Source: Bacteroidaceae bacterium (GTDB lineage Bacteria > Bacteroidota > Bacteroidia > Bacteroidales > Bacteroidaceae). From it: a stretch of DNA of 64,000 bases. Below the pieces are notes generated by a model. The model worked only from the letters and a program-made list of their open reading frames with translations. It did not search any database and had not been told where the DNA came from. Below, piece by piece: positions 55,611 to 64,000 of this stretch. The position numbers and the translations under genes are program-made. Where the stretch lies: contig JAGBPB010000058.1 in the NCBI GenBank assembly GCA_017633615.1, positions 43,608-107,607 of the forward strand, written 5' to 3'. Position 1 is the first letter of the stretch. Every line of letters starts with the position of its first letter.

Positions 55611-55618
55611 TAAAAAAT

Positions 55619-55855
55619 ATGTTGAGAGTAAGGATCATAGCACCGGATGAGCTCCTTTTTGAAGGAGAGGTTGAGAGCGTTACTCTGCCGGGCAGTGCCG
55701 GCAGTTTCAGCGTGCTCATCAATCATGCGCCCATCATCTCCTCACTTGAGAGCGGGAAAGTTGTGGTCAAAGCATCTGACGGCGTTCAGGAGTATCCACT
55801 CAAAAGCGGATTCGTGGAGGTTAAGGAAAACAACATAACAGTTTGTATAGAATGA
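55619..55855 (+). CDS. atpC: F-type ATP synthase epsilon subunit (short form)
   Basis: 78 residues from ATG 55619; it contains only the N-terminal beta-sandwich (VRIIAPDELLFEGEVESVTL, GSAGSFSVLINHAPIISSLE). The C-terminal helical hairpin of the 130-residue enterobacterial form is absent, as is usual in Bacteroidetes. An upstream in-frame ATG at 55550 would add a repeat-encoded KANANAK tail and was not chosen. It contacts gamma and the c-ring in the rotor. Its stop overlaps the next start (ATGA). Confidence 0.93.
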   Translation: MLRVRIIAPDELLFEGEVESVTLPGSAGSFSVLINHAPIISSLESGKVVVKASDGVQEYPLKSGFVEVKENNITVCIE

Positions 55856-56220
55856 AAAGACTTGCTTTCATATATCTGACGGTACTTTCTGTCTTGACCA
55901 TTGCTACTGTTTTGGTGCTGCGTCTGGCCTTGCCTCAGTTCTATCCGTCCGGTCTCTTCTTGATACCCGCGTTCTATACGGTAATGCTTGGCGTCATGCT
56001 TTTGATGCGCCGTGCCAATGACAGGAAAGGACGTGACCGCAGCTATTTCATCATGTCTTACAGGATAGTCAAGATGTCGCTTCTTATCCTTATGATTGTC
56101 TGCTTTTTGAATATTAAAGAGACGGGATTGGTTGCCTTTGCTGTCATATTCATGATATATTATCTGTGCCTCACATCAGTGGAGACGTTTTATTTGATTA
56201 AAGAGGAGAAAAAGAGTTGA
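55852..56220 (+). CDS. Four-TM protein of the ATP synthase operon
   Basis: 122 residues with four predicted TM helices: LAFIYLTVLSVLTIATVLV, LIPAFYTVMLGVMLLM, SLLILMIVCFLNI and LVAFAVIFMIYYLCL. It sits between epsilon and subunit a, where other phyla have AtpI; no AtpI similarity was seen by eye. A role in assembly of Fo or as an auxiliary ion path is possible but inferred from position. It is coupled at both ends by 4-bp overlaps (ATGA and TTGA). Confidence 0.8.
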   Translation: MKRLAFIYLTVLSVLTIATVLVLRLALPQFYPSGLFLIPAFYTVMLGVMLLMRRANDRKGRDRSYFIMSYRIVKMSLLILMIVCFLNIKETGLVAFAVIFMIYYLCLTSVETFYLIKEEKKS

Positions 56221-57359
56221 AGAGGTTAATAGGCATATTGTCATTGTTGTTCCTGATGGTGGTTCCCGCCGTAGCGCAGGAGACTGCCCAGGAGGATGAG
56301 ACAGTTGATGTCAAGGGAATCATATTCGGTCACCTGAAGGACTCATACCACTGGCATATCATTACCTTAGGTGAAAAAGAGATAAGCCTGCACCTGCCTG
56401 TAATGCTATACAGCAAGGTATCAGGCTGGCATTTCTTTATGTCAGACAAACTTGAGGAGACTGACAGCTATGACGGATTCCGTATTGCAGAGGAGGGTGC
56501 CTATGCGGGCAAACTGGTTGAGGTCTTGCCCGACGGCACTGAACTCAAGCCTCTGGACCTTTCACTGACTAAGGTGGCTCTGGGAGTAATCATCAATGCA
56601 CTGCTGCTTTGTGTGATAGTTATGTGCACGGCCCGCTGGTACAAACGTCACAAGGCCACTGATCCCGCTCCCGGAGGTTTTGTAGGCCTGATGGAGTATG
56701 TGGTGGCCATGATTGTGGATGATGTCATCAAACCCTCGGTCGGAAAGGATTACAAGCGCTACACACCGCTGCTGCTCACAATATTCTTCTTTATACTGCT
56801 GAGCAACATAATGGGTCTTATTCCGATATTTCCGGCAGGTGCCAACGTAACCGGCAATATAGCGATTACCCTTACTCTGGCATTGGTAACGTTCTTTACC
56901 GTGAACGTATTCGGCAACCGTGAGTATTGGAAAGAGATACTGTGGCCCGATGTGCCCGTGTTCCTCAAGGCTCCAGTGCCGCTGCTGCCGTTCATAGAGA
57001 TAATAGGTATATTCACCAAGCCGTTTGCACTTACAGTCCGTCTGTTTGCAAACATAACCGCGGGTCATGCCATCATTCTGTCATTGACCTGTGTCATATT
57101 CATAACCGCCAAGATGGGGCCGGCCATAGGCGCTCCCATGACAGTGCTTTCAGTGTTCTTCATGATATTCATGAACTTCCTGGAACTGCTGGTGGCATAC
57201 ATCCAGGCATATGTGTTTACAATGCTATCGGCTGTATTCATAGGTCTTAGCCGTCCGGAGCATCATGCACCGGAGAAGGCCAACGCCAACACCAATGCCA
57301 AGGCCAACGCCAATGCCAAGGCCAAGGCCAACGTTATCAATAACACATTAACAACTTAA
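56217..57359 (+). CDS. atpB: F-type ATP synthase subunit a with repeat-encoded C-terminal tail
   Basis: 380 residues from a TTG start overlapping the preceding stop (TTGA). The N-terminus looks like a signal peptide (LIGILSLLFLMVVPAVAQ), with an extra periplasmic domain of ~110 residues, as in other Bacteroidetes. The Fo half-channel helix carries the essential Arg in FALTVRLFANITAGHAIIL. Proteins of this family normally end near RPEHH; here a tail of about 22 residues follows, built from Ala-Asn and Ala-Lys units encoded by a GCCAAN hexamer tract (57276-57333). The tail is probably dispensable. Confidence 0.95.
   Translation: MKRLIGILSLLFLMVVPAVAQETAQEDETVDVKGIIFGHLKDSYHWHIITLGEKEISLHLPVMLYSKVSGWHFFMSDKLEETDSYDGFRIAEEGAYAGKLVEVLPDGTELKPLDLSLTKVALGVIINALLLCVIVMCTARWYKRHKATDPAPGGFVGLMEYVVAMIVDDVIKPSVGKDYKRYTPLLLTIFFFILLSNIMGLIPIFPAGANVTGNIAITLTLALVTFFTVNVFGNREYWKEILWPDVPVFLKAPVPLLPFIEIIGIFTKPFALTVRLFANITAGHAIILSLTCVIFITAKMGPAIGAPMTVLSVFFMIFMNFLELLVAYIQAYVFTMLSAVFIGLSRPEHHAPEKANANTNAKANANAKAKANVINNTLTT
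57276..57333 (+). repeat. GCCAAN hexamer tract at the 3' end of atpB
   Basis: Nine GCCAAC/GCCAAT/GCCAAG-type units in a row encode an alternating Ala-Asn/Ala-Lys tail. The unit is the reverse complement of the TTGGC tract between atpD and atpC, and the two occurrences read KANANAK in the local frame. Confidence 0.85.
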
Positions 57360-57370
57360 ATAACAACATT

Positions 57371-57628
57371 ATGATGTTAGCAACAATGTTACAGGCTGCC
57401 GCTGGTGCAGCATTAGGAAACGGCGTCATTGCACTTGGTGCCGCTATTGCAGTGGTAGGTGCCGCTATGGGTCTGGGCAAGATCGGTCAGTCTGCAATGG
57501 AGTCAATCGCACGTCAGCCTCAGGCTGCAGGCGATATCCGCAGTTCTATGATTCTTATCGGTGCCTTCATGGAGGGTGTCTCCCTGCTGGCCGTTATTGT
57601 CTGTCTGCTGGCTCTCTACGCTAAGTAA
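57371..57628 (+). CDS. atpE: F-type ATP synthase subunit c
   Basis: 85 residues, two TM helices forming a hairpin with polar loop ARQPQA. The ion-binding carboxylate is Glu in AFMEGVSLLAVIV. The Na+-type signature (Gln in helix 1 and Ser/Thr after the Glu) is absent: helix 1 has Leu at that position and Gly follows Glu. H+ coupling is therefore more likely; this rests on by-eye alignment. Stop overlaps atpF (TAATG). Confidence 0.95.
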   Translation: MMLATMLQAAAGAALGNGVIALGAAIAVVGAAMGLGKIGQSAMESIARQPQAAGDIRSSMILIGAFMEGVSLLAVIVCLLALYAK

Positions 57629-58125
57629 TGGATCTGCTGATTCCTGAAGTCGGTACAATCATCTGGATGCTCATTGCAGCCGGAATTGTCTTCTTCATAT
57701 TGGTTAAGTGGGGATTCCCCATCATAACTGATATGGTTGACAAGCGCAATGAGTTCATTGACAAGTCGCTTGATGCGGCCAAGAAGGCCAACGAGCGTCT
57801 TGCCGGTATCCAGACTGAGTGTGATGAGCTGCTCAAGGAGACCCGTGCCGAACAGGCGCGTATCCTTAAGGAGGCAGCTGACCGGCGTGATGAAATCATT
57901 GCAGATGCAGAGTCACGTGCCAAGGAGAGCGGTGAGAAGATCATCTCCGATGCACGTGAGCAGATACGTCAGGAGAAGGAGGAGGCTCTGCGCAGCCTGC
58001 GCCGTCAGGTGGCTGAAATCTCCGTCCAGGTAGCTGAGAAAGTGGTCCGTAAGCAGCTTGACTCCAGCGATGAGCAGCTGTCCATGATAGACCGTATGAT
58101 TGATGATGTAAAGAACGGCAAATAA
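57628..58125 (+). CDS. atpF: F-type ATP synthase subunit b
   Basis: 165 residues, start overlapping the atpE stop. A single N-terminal TM (TIIWMLIAAGIVFFILVKWG) is followed by a long charged coiled coil (LDAAKKANERLAGIQTECDE and later EKEEALRSLRRQVAEISVQV), the peripheral stalk. Confidence 0.95.
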   Translation: MDLLIPEVGTIIWMLIAAGIVFFILVKWGFPIITDMVDKRNEFIDKSLDAAKKANERLAGIQTECDELLKETRAEQARILKEAADRRDEIIADAESRAKESGEKIISDAREQIRQEKEEALRSLRRQVAEISVQVAEKVVRKQLDSSDEQLSMIDRMIDDVKNGK

Positions 58126-58128
58126 ACA

Positions 58129-58692
58129 ATGAACACAGGAACCGTTTCAGTCCGTTATGCCAAGGCTCTGCTTCAGTATGCGGTGGAGCAGGCTGATGAC
58201 AGGCAGGTGTATGTAGAGATGCAGACTCTTGCGGAACGGTTGCGTTCTGTGCGTGCCATACATGACCGTATCGTGGATCCTACTATTCCTGCCAGCGCCA
58301 AGTGCAGTCTGCTTGAGATTGCGGTGACTGACGGCAAGAGCAAGCTTAGCGGTTCAACCGCCGCATTCTTCAAGCTTGTGGTTGGGGCCGGACGCGGTGA
58401 CTGCCTGCTCTTTATGTCTGTAAGCTATCAGGACTTGTATCGCATGCGCAATGGCATTGTGCCGGTAGAACTTGTTACAGCCACTCCTGTGGGTGATGAA
58501 CGCAGGGAGCGGCTCAAACAGTTGGTTGAGAATGTTGAGCACGGCAAGGTGGAGTGGAAACACACCATTGATCCCGCAATTGAGGGCGGTTTTGTGCTTA
58601 TGGTTGACGGATACCGCATGGACGCAAGCGTGGCTTGGCAGTTGCAGCGTATCCGCAAGGAACTGATTGAAAAGAATAACCGTATCATATAA
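58129..58692 (+). CDS. atpH: F-type ATP synthase delta subunit
   Basis: 187 residues. The N-terminal helical domain ([19 protein letters not shown]) and the C-terminal conserved [20 protein letters not shown] segment identify the delta subunit, which links F1 to the peripheral stalk. It lies 3 bp after atpF and its stop overlaps atpA (ATAATGG). Confidence 0.94.
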   Translation: MNTGTVSVRYAKALLQYAVEQADDRQVYVEMQTLAERLRSVRAIHDRIVDPTIPASAKCSLLEIAVTDGKSKLSGSTAAFFKLVVGAGRGDCLLFMSVSYQDLYRMRNGIVPVELVTATPVGDERRERLKQLVENVEHGKVEWKHTIDPAIEGGFVLMVDGYRMDASVAWQLQRIRKELIEKNNRII

Positions 58693-60278
58693 TGGCAAAC
58701 GGAATAAAGGCAAGTGAGGTATCGGAGGTACTTCTGGAACAGCTTAAGGGCATAGATACAAGCGCCCGCTTCCAGGAGGTGGGAACCGTGCTCCAGGTGA
58801 GTGACGGTGTGGTCCGTATTTACGGACTCAAGAACGCCGAGGCCGATGAGCTGATAGAGTTTGACAATGGCATACGTGCCATAGTGATGAATCTTGAGGA
58901 GGATAATGTAGGTGCCATTCTGCTTGGTCCTACTGACCAGATAAAGGAGGATATGATTGTACACCGTACCGGCCGCATCGCATCCATCAACGTAAGTGAG
59001 AATATGGTGGGTCGCGTGGTCAATCCCCTGGGACAGCCGCTTGACGGACTGCAGGAGATAGAGGGCCCGTTCTTTGAGATGCCTCTGGAGCGCAAGGCAC
59101 CCGGTGTGGTGTTCCGCGAGCCTGTGCATCAGCCTCTTCAGACCGGCTTGCGTGCCATTGACGCCATGATTCCCATAGGCCGCGGTCAGCGTGAGCTTAT
59201 TATCGGTGACCGTCAGACCGGTAAGACAGCCATTGCCATAGATACCATCATCAACCAGCGTGCCAACTATGAGGCAGGTGATCCTGTCTATTGTATATAT
59301 GTTGCTGTAGGTCAGAAAGGCTCAACCGTAGCAACCATCGTGAATACCCTGCGTCAGCACGGCGCTTTGGATTACACCATCGTGGTTGCCGCCACAGCTG
59401 CTGATCCTGCCGCCCTGCAGTACTATGCTCCGCTGGCAGGTGCAGCCATAGGTGAGTACTTCCGTGATACTGGCCGTCATGCTCTTGTTGTCTATGATGA
59501 CCTTTCAAAGCAGGCTGTCGCTTACCGTGAGGTGTCACTTATCCTGAAACGTCCGTCGGGCCGTGAGGCATATCCCGGTGATATTTTCTACCTGCATTCA
59601 CGTCTGCTTGAGCGTGCTGCCAAGATAATCAGCCAGCAGGAGGTTGCCGAGAAGATGAATGACCTGCCTGCATCGCTCAAGGGACATGTCAAGGGCGGTG
59701 GATCACTTACGGCATTGCCTATCATCGAGACCCAGGCCGGTGACGTATCGGCTTATATCCCTACAAACGTGATTTCCATTACCGACGGTCAGATATATCT
59801 GGAGTCAAGCCTCTTTAACCAGGGATTCCGTCCTGCCATCAACGTAGGTATTTCAGTATCGCGTGTGGGTGGTAACGCACAGATCAAGTCCATGAAGAAG
59901 GTGGCCGGTACGCTTAAGATTGACCAGGCACAGTACCGTGAGCTGGAGGCGTTCAGCAAGTTCAGCAGTGATATGGATCAGGTTACCGCTATGGTGCTTG
60001 ACAAGGGCCGCAAGAACAACCGTCTGCTTATTCAGCCGCAGTATTCACCTATGCCTGTAGGTGAGCAGATAGCCGTTCTTTACTGCGGTATTCACGGATT
60101 GCTTAAGAACGTGCCTCTGGAGCGCGTAACTGAGTTCCAGGAGCGTTTTGTGGAGATTGTACGCGGCAAGTATAAGGAGAACATACTGGATGTTGTTTCC
60201 AAAGGTATTATGAATGATGAGGTGGGCGGACTCATTGAGGAAGCTGCCGCAAAAACTATAACAGAACTTGGTATCTGA
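58692..60278 (+). CDS. atpA: F-type ATP synthase alpha subunit
   Basis: 528 residues. Markers: [20 protein letters not shown], the P-loop [31 protein letters not shown], and the alpha-specific arginine finger region [20 protein letters not shown]. Slightly longer than the E. coli protein (513). Non-catalytic nucleotide-binding subunit of F1. Confidence 0.98.
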   Translation: MANGIKASEVSEVLLEQLKGIDTSARFQEVGTVLQVSDGVVRIYGLKNAEADELIEFDNGIRAIVMNLEEDNVGAILLGPTDQIKEDMIVHRTGRIASINVSENMVGRVVNPLGQPLDGLQEIEGPFFEMPLERKAPGVVFREPVHQPLQTGLRAIDAMIPIGRGQRELIIGDRQTGKTAIAIDTIINQRANYEAGDPVYCIYVAVGQKGSTVATIVNTLRQHGALDYTIVVAATAADPAALQYYAPLAGAAIGEYFRDTGRHALVVYDDLSKQAVAYREVSLILKRPSGREAYPGDIFYLHSRLLERAAKIISQQEVAEKMNDLPASLKGHVKGGGSLTALPIIETQAGDVSAYIPTNVISITDGQIYLESSLFNQGFRPAINVGISVSRVGGNAQIKSMKKVAGTLKIDQAQYRELEAFSKFSSDMDQVTAMVLDKGRKNNRLLIQPQYSPMPVGEQIAVLYCGIHGLLKNVPLERVTEFQERFVEIVRGKYKENILDVVSKGIMNDEVGGLIEEAAAKTITELGI

Positions 60279-60287
60279 TAGGGAGTT

Positions 60288-61145
60288 ATGTCGCTCAAGG
60301 AGATAAAGATCCGCATAGCATCGGTAACCAACACACGCAAGACCACATCGGCCATGAAGATGGTGTCGAGCGTCAAGTTGCGTAAGGCACAGCAGAGCAT
60401 TCAGTATGCCGTGCCGTACGTGGAGCAGCTGGACCATATTCTGAAGCGTCTTTCCTGCATGCCTGCCGCACAGAAGGTATCTCCGCTTGTTGTTGAGCGT
60501 GAGGTGAAGGAGGTGGCTTTGGTTTGCTTCTCGTCCGACTCCAGCCTTTGTGGCGGCTTTAACGGCAATATCATCAAACACAGCCGCGCCCTCTATGACG
60601 AGCTCTACAAGGTTGACAAGACACCTCTTGTATATACCGTAGGCCAGAAGATAACCGATGCTTTCCGTAAGGAGGGACTTACCATCAATGCCGGTTATGC
60701 CGATATGATGGCCAAGCGCAGTTACGAGGAGGCGGCATCATTGGCCGATGACCTTATGGATATGTATCTGAACGGCCATCTGGATAAGATCATACTTACA
60801 TATACCCACTTTAAGAGTGCGGGCTCACAGCGTATTGTCGATGAGGTTCTGCTCCCTGTAAGCGTACCTGCGGGTGAGGCGGAAGAGGAGAGTGACTACA
60901 TCCTGGAGCCATCGGCCGAGGAACTGATGAAGGTCCTTCTGCCCAAGGTTATCCGCACCAAGGTCTATTGCGCCATGCTGGATTCATATGCCAGCGAGCA
61001 GGCTGCACGCGTCATTGCCATGCAGGCTGCAACCGAGAACGCCGACAAACTGATTGGTGAACTGACCCTGCAGTACAACAAACTGCGTCAGCAGGCCATC
61101 ACCAATGAGATTCTTGATCTGGCCGGAGGCGCCCAGAACAACTGA
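60288..61145 (+). CDS. atpG: F-type ATP synthase gamma subunit
   Basis: 285 residues. The start SLKEIKIRIASVTNTRKTTS and MKMVSSVKLRKAQ, together with SDSSLCGGFNGNI and the C-terminal ELTLQYNKLRQQAITNEIL helix, are typical of the rotor shaft. It lies 9 bp after atpA and 8 bp before an NdpA-family gene with no terminator between, so the latter may be read through. Confidence 0.97.
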   Translation: MSLKEIKIRIASVTNTRKTTSAMKMVSSVKLRKAQQSIQYAVPYVEQLDHILKRLSCMPAAQKVSPLVVEREVKEVALVCFSSDSSLCGGFNGNIIKHSRALYDELYKVDKTPLVYTVGQKITDAFRKEGLTINAGYADMMAKRSYEEAASLADDLMDMYLNGHLDKIILTYTHFKSAGSQRIVDEVLLPVSVPAGEAEEESDYILEPSAEELMKVLLPKVIRTKVYCAMLDSYASEQAARVIAMQAATENADKLIGELTLQYNKLRQQAITNEILDLAGGAQNN

Positions 61146-61153
61146 TTTGAATT

Positions 61154-62179
61154 ATGTCTGAAATGAAGATACAGAGCCTGGCGCTGCACTATGTAGGTAA
61201 CCAGGCTAATGAGGAGCCGTTTGTATGCTCCAAGAAAGTGTTCTCACTGTCTGAGGATATGAATACCCTGCTCACGGAGTACTTTGTGGGTGCTTTCAAG
61301 AGTGAGGAGCGTTTTATTTTCCATGATGACATGGGGCTTGAGAACAACCGCGTATACCGTCTGGTAAGTGACATATTCGACAATCCGGGCATGCTCTATG
61401 ACTTCTCGGTCGATCTGGCCACACATCTTTATGAGAACTGCCAGCATCCCAAGATCAAGGGCGGTGACTTCATAGTGGCTCACATTACCGGCCTGGGCAT
61501 GGGTCGTGACATCGACGAGGCTATCGGCCTGTTCAAGATTGAGAACAAGGAGACCTTCCTTACCTTTGAGCATGATGAGGAGGGTTTTGACATATCGCCC
61601 GTGGACGGCGTGAACCTGCGCCGTCTTGACAAGGGTGCGCTAATAATGAATTACGAGCGTGAGAAAGGCTACATGGTGGCAGTGGTCGATAAGACCAACA
61701 CCCAGGGTGCCAGCTACTGGATTGATGACTACCTGCACCTGATGCGCCGTCAGGACTCATATTTCCAGACTCAGAACGTGATGGAACTGACTCGCAACTT
61801 TGTGGCGCAGGAGCTGCCCAAGCAGTTCAACGTGAACCGTGCCGATCAGGCCGACCTGCTGAGCCGAACCATGGGTTTCTTCAAGAGCAATCCCAAGTTT
61901 GACATGCCGTCTTTTGAGCAGCAGGTTATGGCACAGCCCGAGGTGGTTGGCATGTTCGATGATTATCGCAACCGTTACGAGCAGGAGCGTCAGATTCAGC
62001 TCCAGGACCAGTTTGACGTTAGCGAGGGAGCCGTCAAGAAACAGAACCGCCTCTACAAGAGCGTAATCAAGCTTGACAAAAATTTCCACATCTACGTCCA
62101 CGGAAGCCGCCAGCTCATAGAGCAGGGCGAGGACGAGCACGGCAAGTTCTACAAGCTCTACTTCAACGAGGAGAGTTAA
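61154..62179 (+). CDS. NdpA/YejK-family 37-kDa nucleoid-associated protein
   Basis: 341 residues. LALHYVGNQANEEPFVCSKK at the start, the conserved LATHLYENCQHPKIKGGDF region and IETHIYVHGSRQLIEQGEDE-like C-terminus fit the family (PF04245). Such proteins bind DNA in the nucleoid; function is not well known. It follows atpG by 8 bp, an apparently co-transcribed but functionally unrelated gene. Confidence 0.87.
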   Translation: MSEMKIQSLALHYVGNQANEEPFVCSKKVFSLSEDMNTLLTEYFVGAFKSEERFIFHDDMGLENNRVYRLVSDIFDNPGMLYDFSVDLATHLYENCQHPKIKGGDFIVAHITGLGMGRDIDEAIGLFKIENKETFLTFEHDEEGFDISPVDGVNLRRLDKGALIMNYEREKGYMVAVVDKTNTQGASYWIDDYLHLMRRQDSYFQTQNVMELTRNFVAQELPKQFNVNRADQADLLSRTMGFFKSNPKFDMPSFEQQVMAQPEVVGMFDDYRNRYEQERQIQLQDQFDVSEGAVKKQNRLYKSVIKLDKNFHIYVHGSRQLIEQGEDEHGKFYKLYFNEES

Positions 62180-62180
62180 A

Positions 62181-62216
62181 GTGACGCATTAGGGTCGTTT
62201 TTTCCTAATGCGTCAC
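62181..62216. other. Perfect 13-bp inverted repeat at a convergent gene end
   Basis: GTGACGCATTAGG (62181-62193) pairs exactly with 62204-62216 around a 10-nt T-rich loop. It begins 2 bp after the NdpA-family stop. Its right arm encodes the last codons and the stop (VTH and TAG) of the convergent antiporter. There is no T-tract after either arm, so canonical termination is uncertain. Confidence 0.6.
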
Positions 62217-63803
62217 ATTCAGAATGACAAGGTTGTCGCCGGCGCGAAGGCGTGTGTCACCGGACGGGATGATCTGTTGCTCGCCACGACGCACCAACAG
62301 GACCAGACCATTGCCTGAAATCTCGCCAATGGTGTGTCCGTCTCGTTTACCGCCTTTCTTGACCGTCTTTTCCACCAGATATGTCTCAGTGTCCTCAAAT
62401 GTCTTGGTTACAACTATAACCTTATCTCCGGCCATAAGCAGCGTATCTCCGCGTGGAATCAGACGCTCTCCATCACGTAGTACCAGTGCCAGCAGCACAT
62501 TCCCGGGTAGCTCCAGGTCCATAACCTTCTTACTGTCCCAATTGCTGCCGGGGGTGATGTCAATGCTGCTGAACTGCATCTGTGTGCCTTCGGAATAATC
62601 ATTGAAAGTCTTCATTACGTCAGACCCGGCATCAACCATATCAAGTCTTCGGGCAACCCAGGGAATCAGTGAACCCTGTAGTGAGATGGAAATCAGCACT
62701 ATGCAGAATACTATATTGAAAATATCGTTCTCCACAAGCGGATTGTCGGTCATGGCCATAATGGCAAATACGATTGACGCAGCACCTCTAAGACCCACAA
62801 ATGATACCAGTATCTGCTGTCTGAGTGCATATTTCCTGAATGGAGAAAGGATTCCTGTCACGGCCAGCGGCCTGGCTATAAGCAGCATGAATAAAAATAT
62901 GGCCAATGCCGGGAGTATGGCCCGATGAAGCAGCAGTGGACGTGCCAGTAAACCTAACAGGAAGAATATCAGAACCTGCATCAGTCCGGTTATTCCGTCA
63001 AAGAAGTTGACCAAAGCCTTCTTTCCCGGAAAGTCCGTGTTGCCCAATATGACTCCTACTATGTAGGAACTCAGATAACCGTTGCCCCCGATAAGGTCCG
63101 GGATGGCGTATGACAGGATGGCGACAGACAGTATGAACAGGGAGTTGTAGCCTTGGCCCTTGATACGGACACGGTCCAGTATCATTGATGCCAGTTTGGC
63201 TATGCCCACACCGCATCCGGCTCCAAACGCCAATTGGGCAAACAGCATCCAAGAGATGCCTGGTCCGGTAGCGTTACCGGTCATGATGCTGAGCATCAGT
63301 GCCGTAAGCATATAGGCAAAAGGGTCGTTACTGCCGCTTTCCATCTCCAGCATAGGGGCGGTGTTGTTCTTAAGGCCAAGTTTCTTGGAGCGGAGTATGG
63401 AGAATACAGATGCGGCATCGGTAGAACTCACTACCGCCCCCAGCAGAAAACTCTCAGCCCATCCCCAGCGTAGTGCAAAATGACAGAACAGTCCGGTCAG
63501 TCCAGCCGTGATGATAACGCCAACCGATGCCAGCAGCGTAGCCTCCCGCACAATAGGTCTGGCCGCGTCCCATCTGGTACCGAAACCACCGTAGAACATA
63601 ATGAATATCAGAGCCACGGTACAGGTCTCCCTGGCAAAATCATAGTCCTCAAAATGCAGAGGTACAAGACCGTTGTTGCCAAACAGGATACCAAGCACTA
63701 TGAATGCCAGCAGGGTAGGGATACCAATTCGGGATGAAACATTGTTCAGCCAGATGCACATCATTATGATGACGCCTATAAGGATGAGGAAAAGAGTTGT
63801 CAT
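62205..63803 (-). CDS. CPA1-type K+/H+ antiporter with TrkA_C-like tail
   Basis: 532 residues. About 12-13 TM helices (LLAFIVLGILFGNNGLVPLH, SFLLGAVVSSTDAASVFSIL, SFVGLRGAASIVFAIMAM) match the NhaP2/CvrA group. The last ~140 residues are soluble with two RCK_C-type repeats (WDSKKVMDLELPGNVLLALV and GEISGNGLVLLVRRGEQQII), a regulatory region. Start codon directly abuts the stop of the upstream exchanger gene (TAA-ATG), so the two cation transporters are probably co-transcribed. Confidence 0.92.
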   Translation of the reverse strand: MTTLFLILIGVIIMMCIWLNNVSSRIGIPTLLAFIVLGILFGNNGLVPLHFEDYDFARETCTVALIFIMFYGGFGTRWDAARPIVREATLLASVGVIITAGLTGLFCHFALRWGWAESFLLGAVVSSTDAASVFSILRSKKLGLKNNTAPMLEMESGSNDPFAYMLTALMLSIMTGNATGPGISWMLFAQLAFGAGCGVGIAKLASMILDRVRIKGQGYNSLFILSVAILSYAIPDLIGGNGYLSSYIVGVILGNTDFPGKKALVNFFDGITGLMQVLIFFLLGLLARPLLLHRAILPALAIFLFMLLIARPLAVTGILSPFRKYALRQQILVSFVGLRGAASIVFAIMAMTDNPLVENDIFNIVFCIVLISISLQGSLIPWVARRLDMVDAGSDVMKTFNDYSEGTQMQFSSIDITPGSNWDSKKVMDLELPGNVLLALVLRDGERLIPRGDTLLMAGDKVIVVTKTFEDTETYLVEKTVKKGGKRDGHTIGEISGNGLVLLVRRGEQQIIPSGDTRLRAGDNLVILNVTH

Positions 63804-64000
63804 TTACAGTTTTATAAAAAGATATGAGTAATACGCTCCGAACAGCATAAGCATCAGCACACCTTCCAACCGGTCTATACGTTCCTTTTGTCCGGTATAG
63901 GCCCATAGGAGCAACAATATCATGCTAATCAAGAGAACCAACGCATCAACATGCGTAACAGATGACAAAGATAAGGGTGTTATTATGGCCGATGTCCCCA
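63804..64000 (-). CDS. CaCA-family exchanger, C-terminal part (cut by window end)
   Basis: Only the last 64 residues are present, on the minus strand; the frame is open to the right edge. It begins GTSAIITPLSLSSVTHVDA, continues with two hydrophobic helices (LVLLISMILLLLWAY, LEGVLMLMLFGAYYSYLF) and ends LFIKL. This resembles the last two TM segments of YrbG-like Na+/Ca2+ exchangers, as in the gene at 52912. Its stop is immediately followed by the antiporter start. The assignment is moderate because the alpha repeats lie outside the window. Confidence 0.65.
   Translation of the reverse strand, partial: GTSAIITPLSLSSVTHVDALVLLISMILLLLWAYTGQKERIDRLEGVLMLMLFGAYYSYLFIKL

Noticed and set aside
55550..55618. 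Upstream in-frame ATG for atpC
   Set aside because: It would add 23 residues partly encoded by the hexamer repeat. The known epsilon domain starts at MLRVRIIAP.

Overview
The window is a chromosomal segment from a member of the Bacteroidales (Bacteroidetes), probably Bacteroidaceae or Prevotellaceae. The reasons are: promoters of the TAnnTTTG type; genes that mostly lack Shine-Dalgarno sequences; the Bacteroidetes-specific ATP synthase order (beta, epsilon, 4-TM protein, a, c, b, delta, alpha, gamma); TonB-dependent receptors paired with DUF4249 lipoproteins; a Wzi-type capsule protein; and secreted proteins with C-terminal sorting-like domains. No rRNA, phage, IS element or CRISPR array was seen. 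The left edge cuts a FAD oxidoreductase and the right edge cuts a Na+/Ca2+ exchanger.

Layout. 1-7048: a tightly coupled operon, truncated on the left, with two CrtI-like FAD oxidoreductases, a B12-binding radical SAM enzyme, an unrecognised 120-residue protein, an alpha/beta hydrolase, a PaaK-like AMP-ligase and a PlsC-type acyltransferase. It looks like an uncharacterised lipid or polyene pathway. A GH43 lipoprotein follows (7063-8478), then two small secreted proteins, a cluster of repeats, and a Gfo/Idh/MocA oxidoreductase. 11127-15428: carAB behind a leader with a terminator-like hairpin; the CarA glutaminase motif has lost its nucleophilic cysteine. 15483-20907 (minus strand): DUF4249 protein, TonB receptor, GH13 enzyme and FabD. 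21089-33410: an exopolysaccharide/capsule operon of the Wzx/Wzy type (initiating phosphoglycosyltransferase, six-SLBB export protein, Wzz, flippase, polymerase, WecB, WbsX-like GH99, GT4, TupA-type ATP-grasp, GT2). A secreted esterase and a Wzi operon follow. 36573-44513: a Kef-type antiporter, UvrD/PcrA helicase and a second DUF4249/TonB receptor pair. 44576-45021: a four-gene tRNA cluster (Gly-GCC, Leu-CAG, Leu-GAG, Gly-GCC, all minus strand). 45282-53877: MtaD-like deaminase, a low-complexity alpha/beta hydrolase, an OPT transporter, Lrp/AsnC regulator, MetY, MetA and a CaCA exchanger. 53995-61145: the complete F-type ATP synthase operon, followed by an NdpA-family nucleoid protein and a CPA1-type K+/H+ antiporter.

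How the genes fit together. MetA carries Glu111, the residue tied to acetyl-CoA use, and lies next to MetY, so the pair reads as an O-acetylhomoserine route to homocysteine. The capsule genes form a nearly complete initiation, assembly, flipping, polymerisation and export set, with Wzi as the probable surface anchor. Several dispersed repeat families thread through the window. A GGGGACNGTCCCC palindrome lies intergenically and again inside the helicase reading frame. A GCCAAN hexamer tract lies between atpD and atpC and again as the atpB C-terminal tail. A 58-bp hairpin-bearing repeat precedes both tRNA-Gly copies.

Most interesting observations: the CarA active-site loss together with its leader attenuator; the truncated lipid/polyene cluster with its orphan protein; MetA Glu111 with its structured leader; and the repeats that have entered coding sequence. 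All assignments come from reading motifs by eye; no database search was run.
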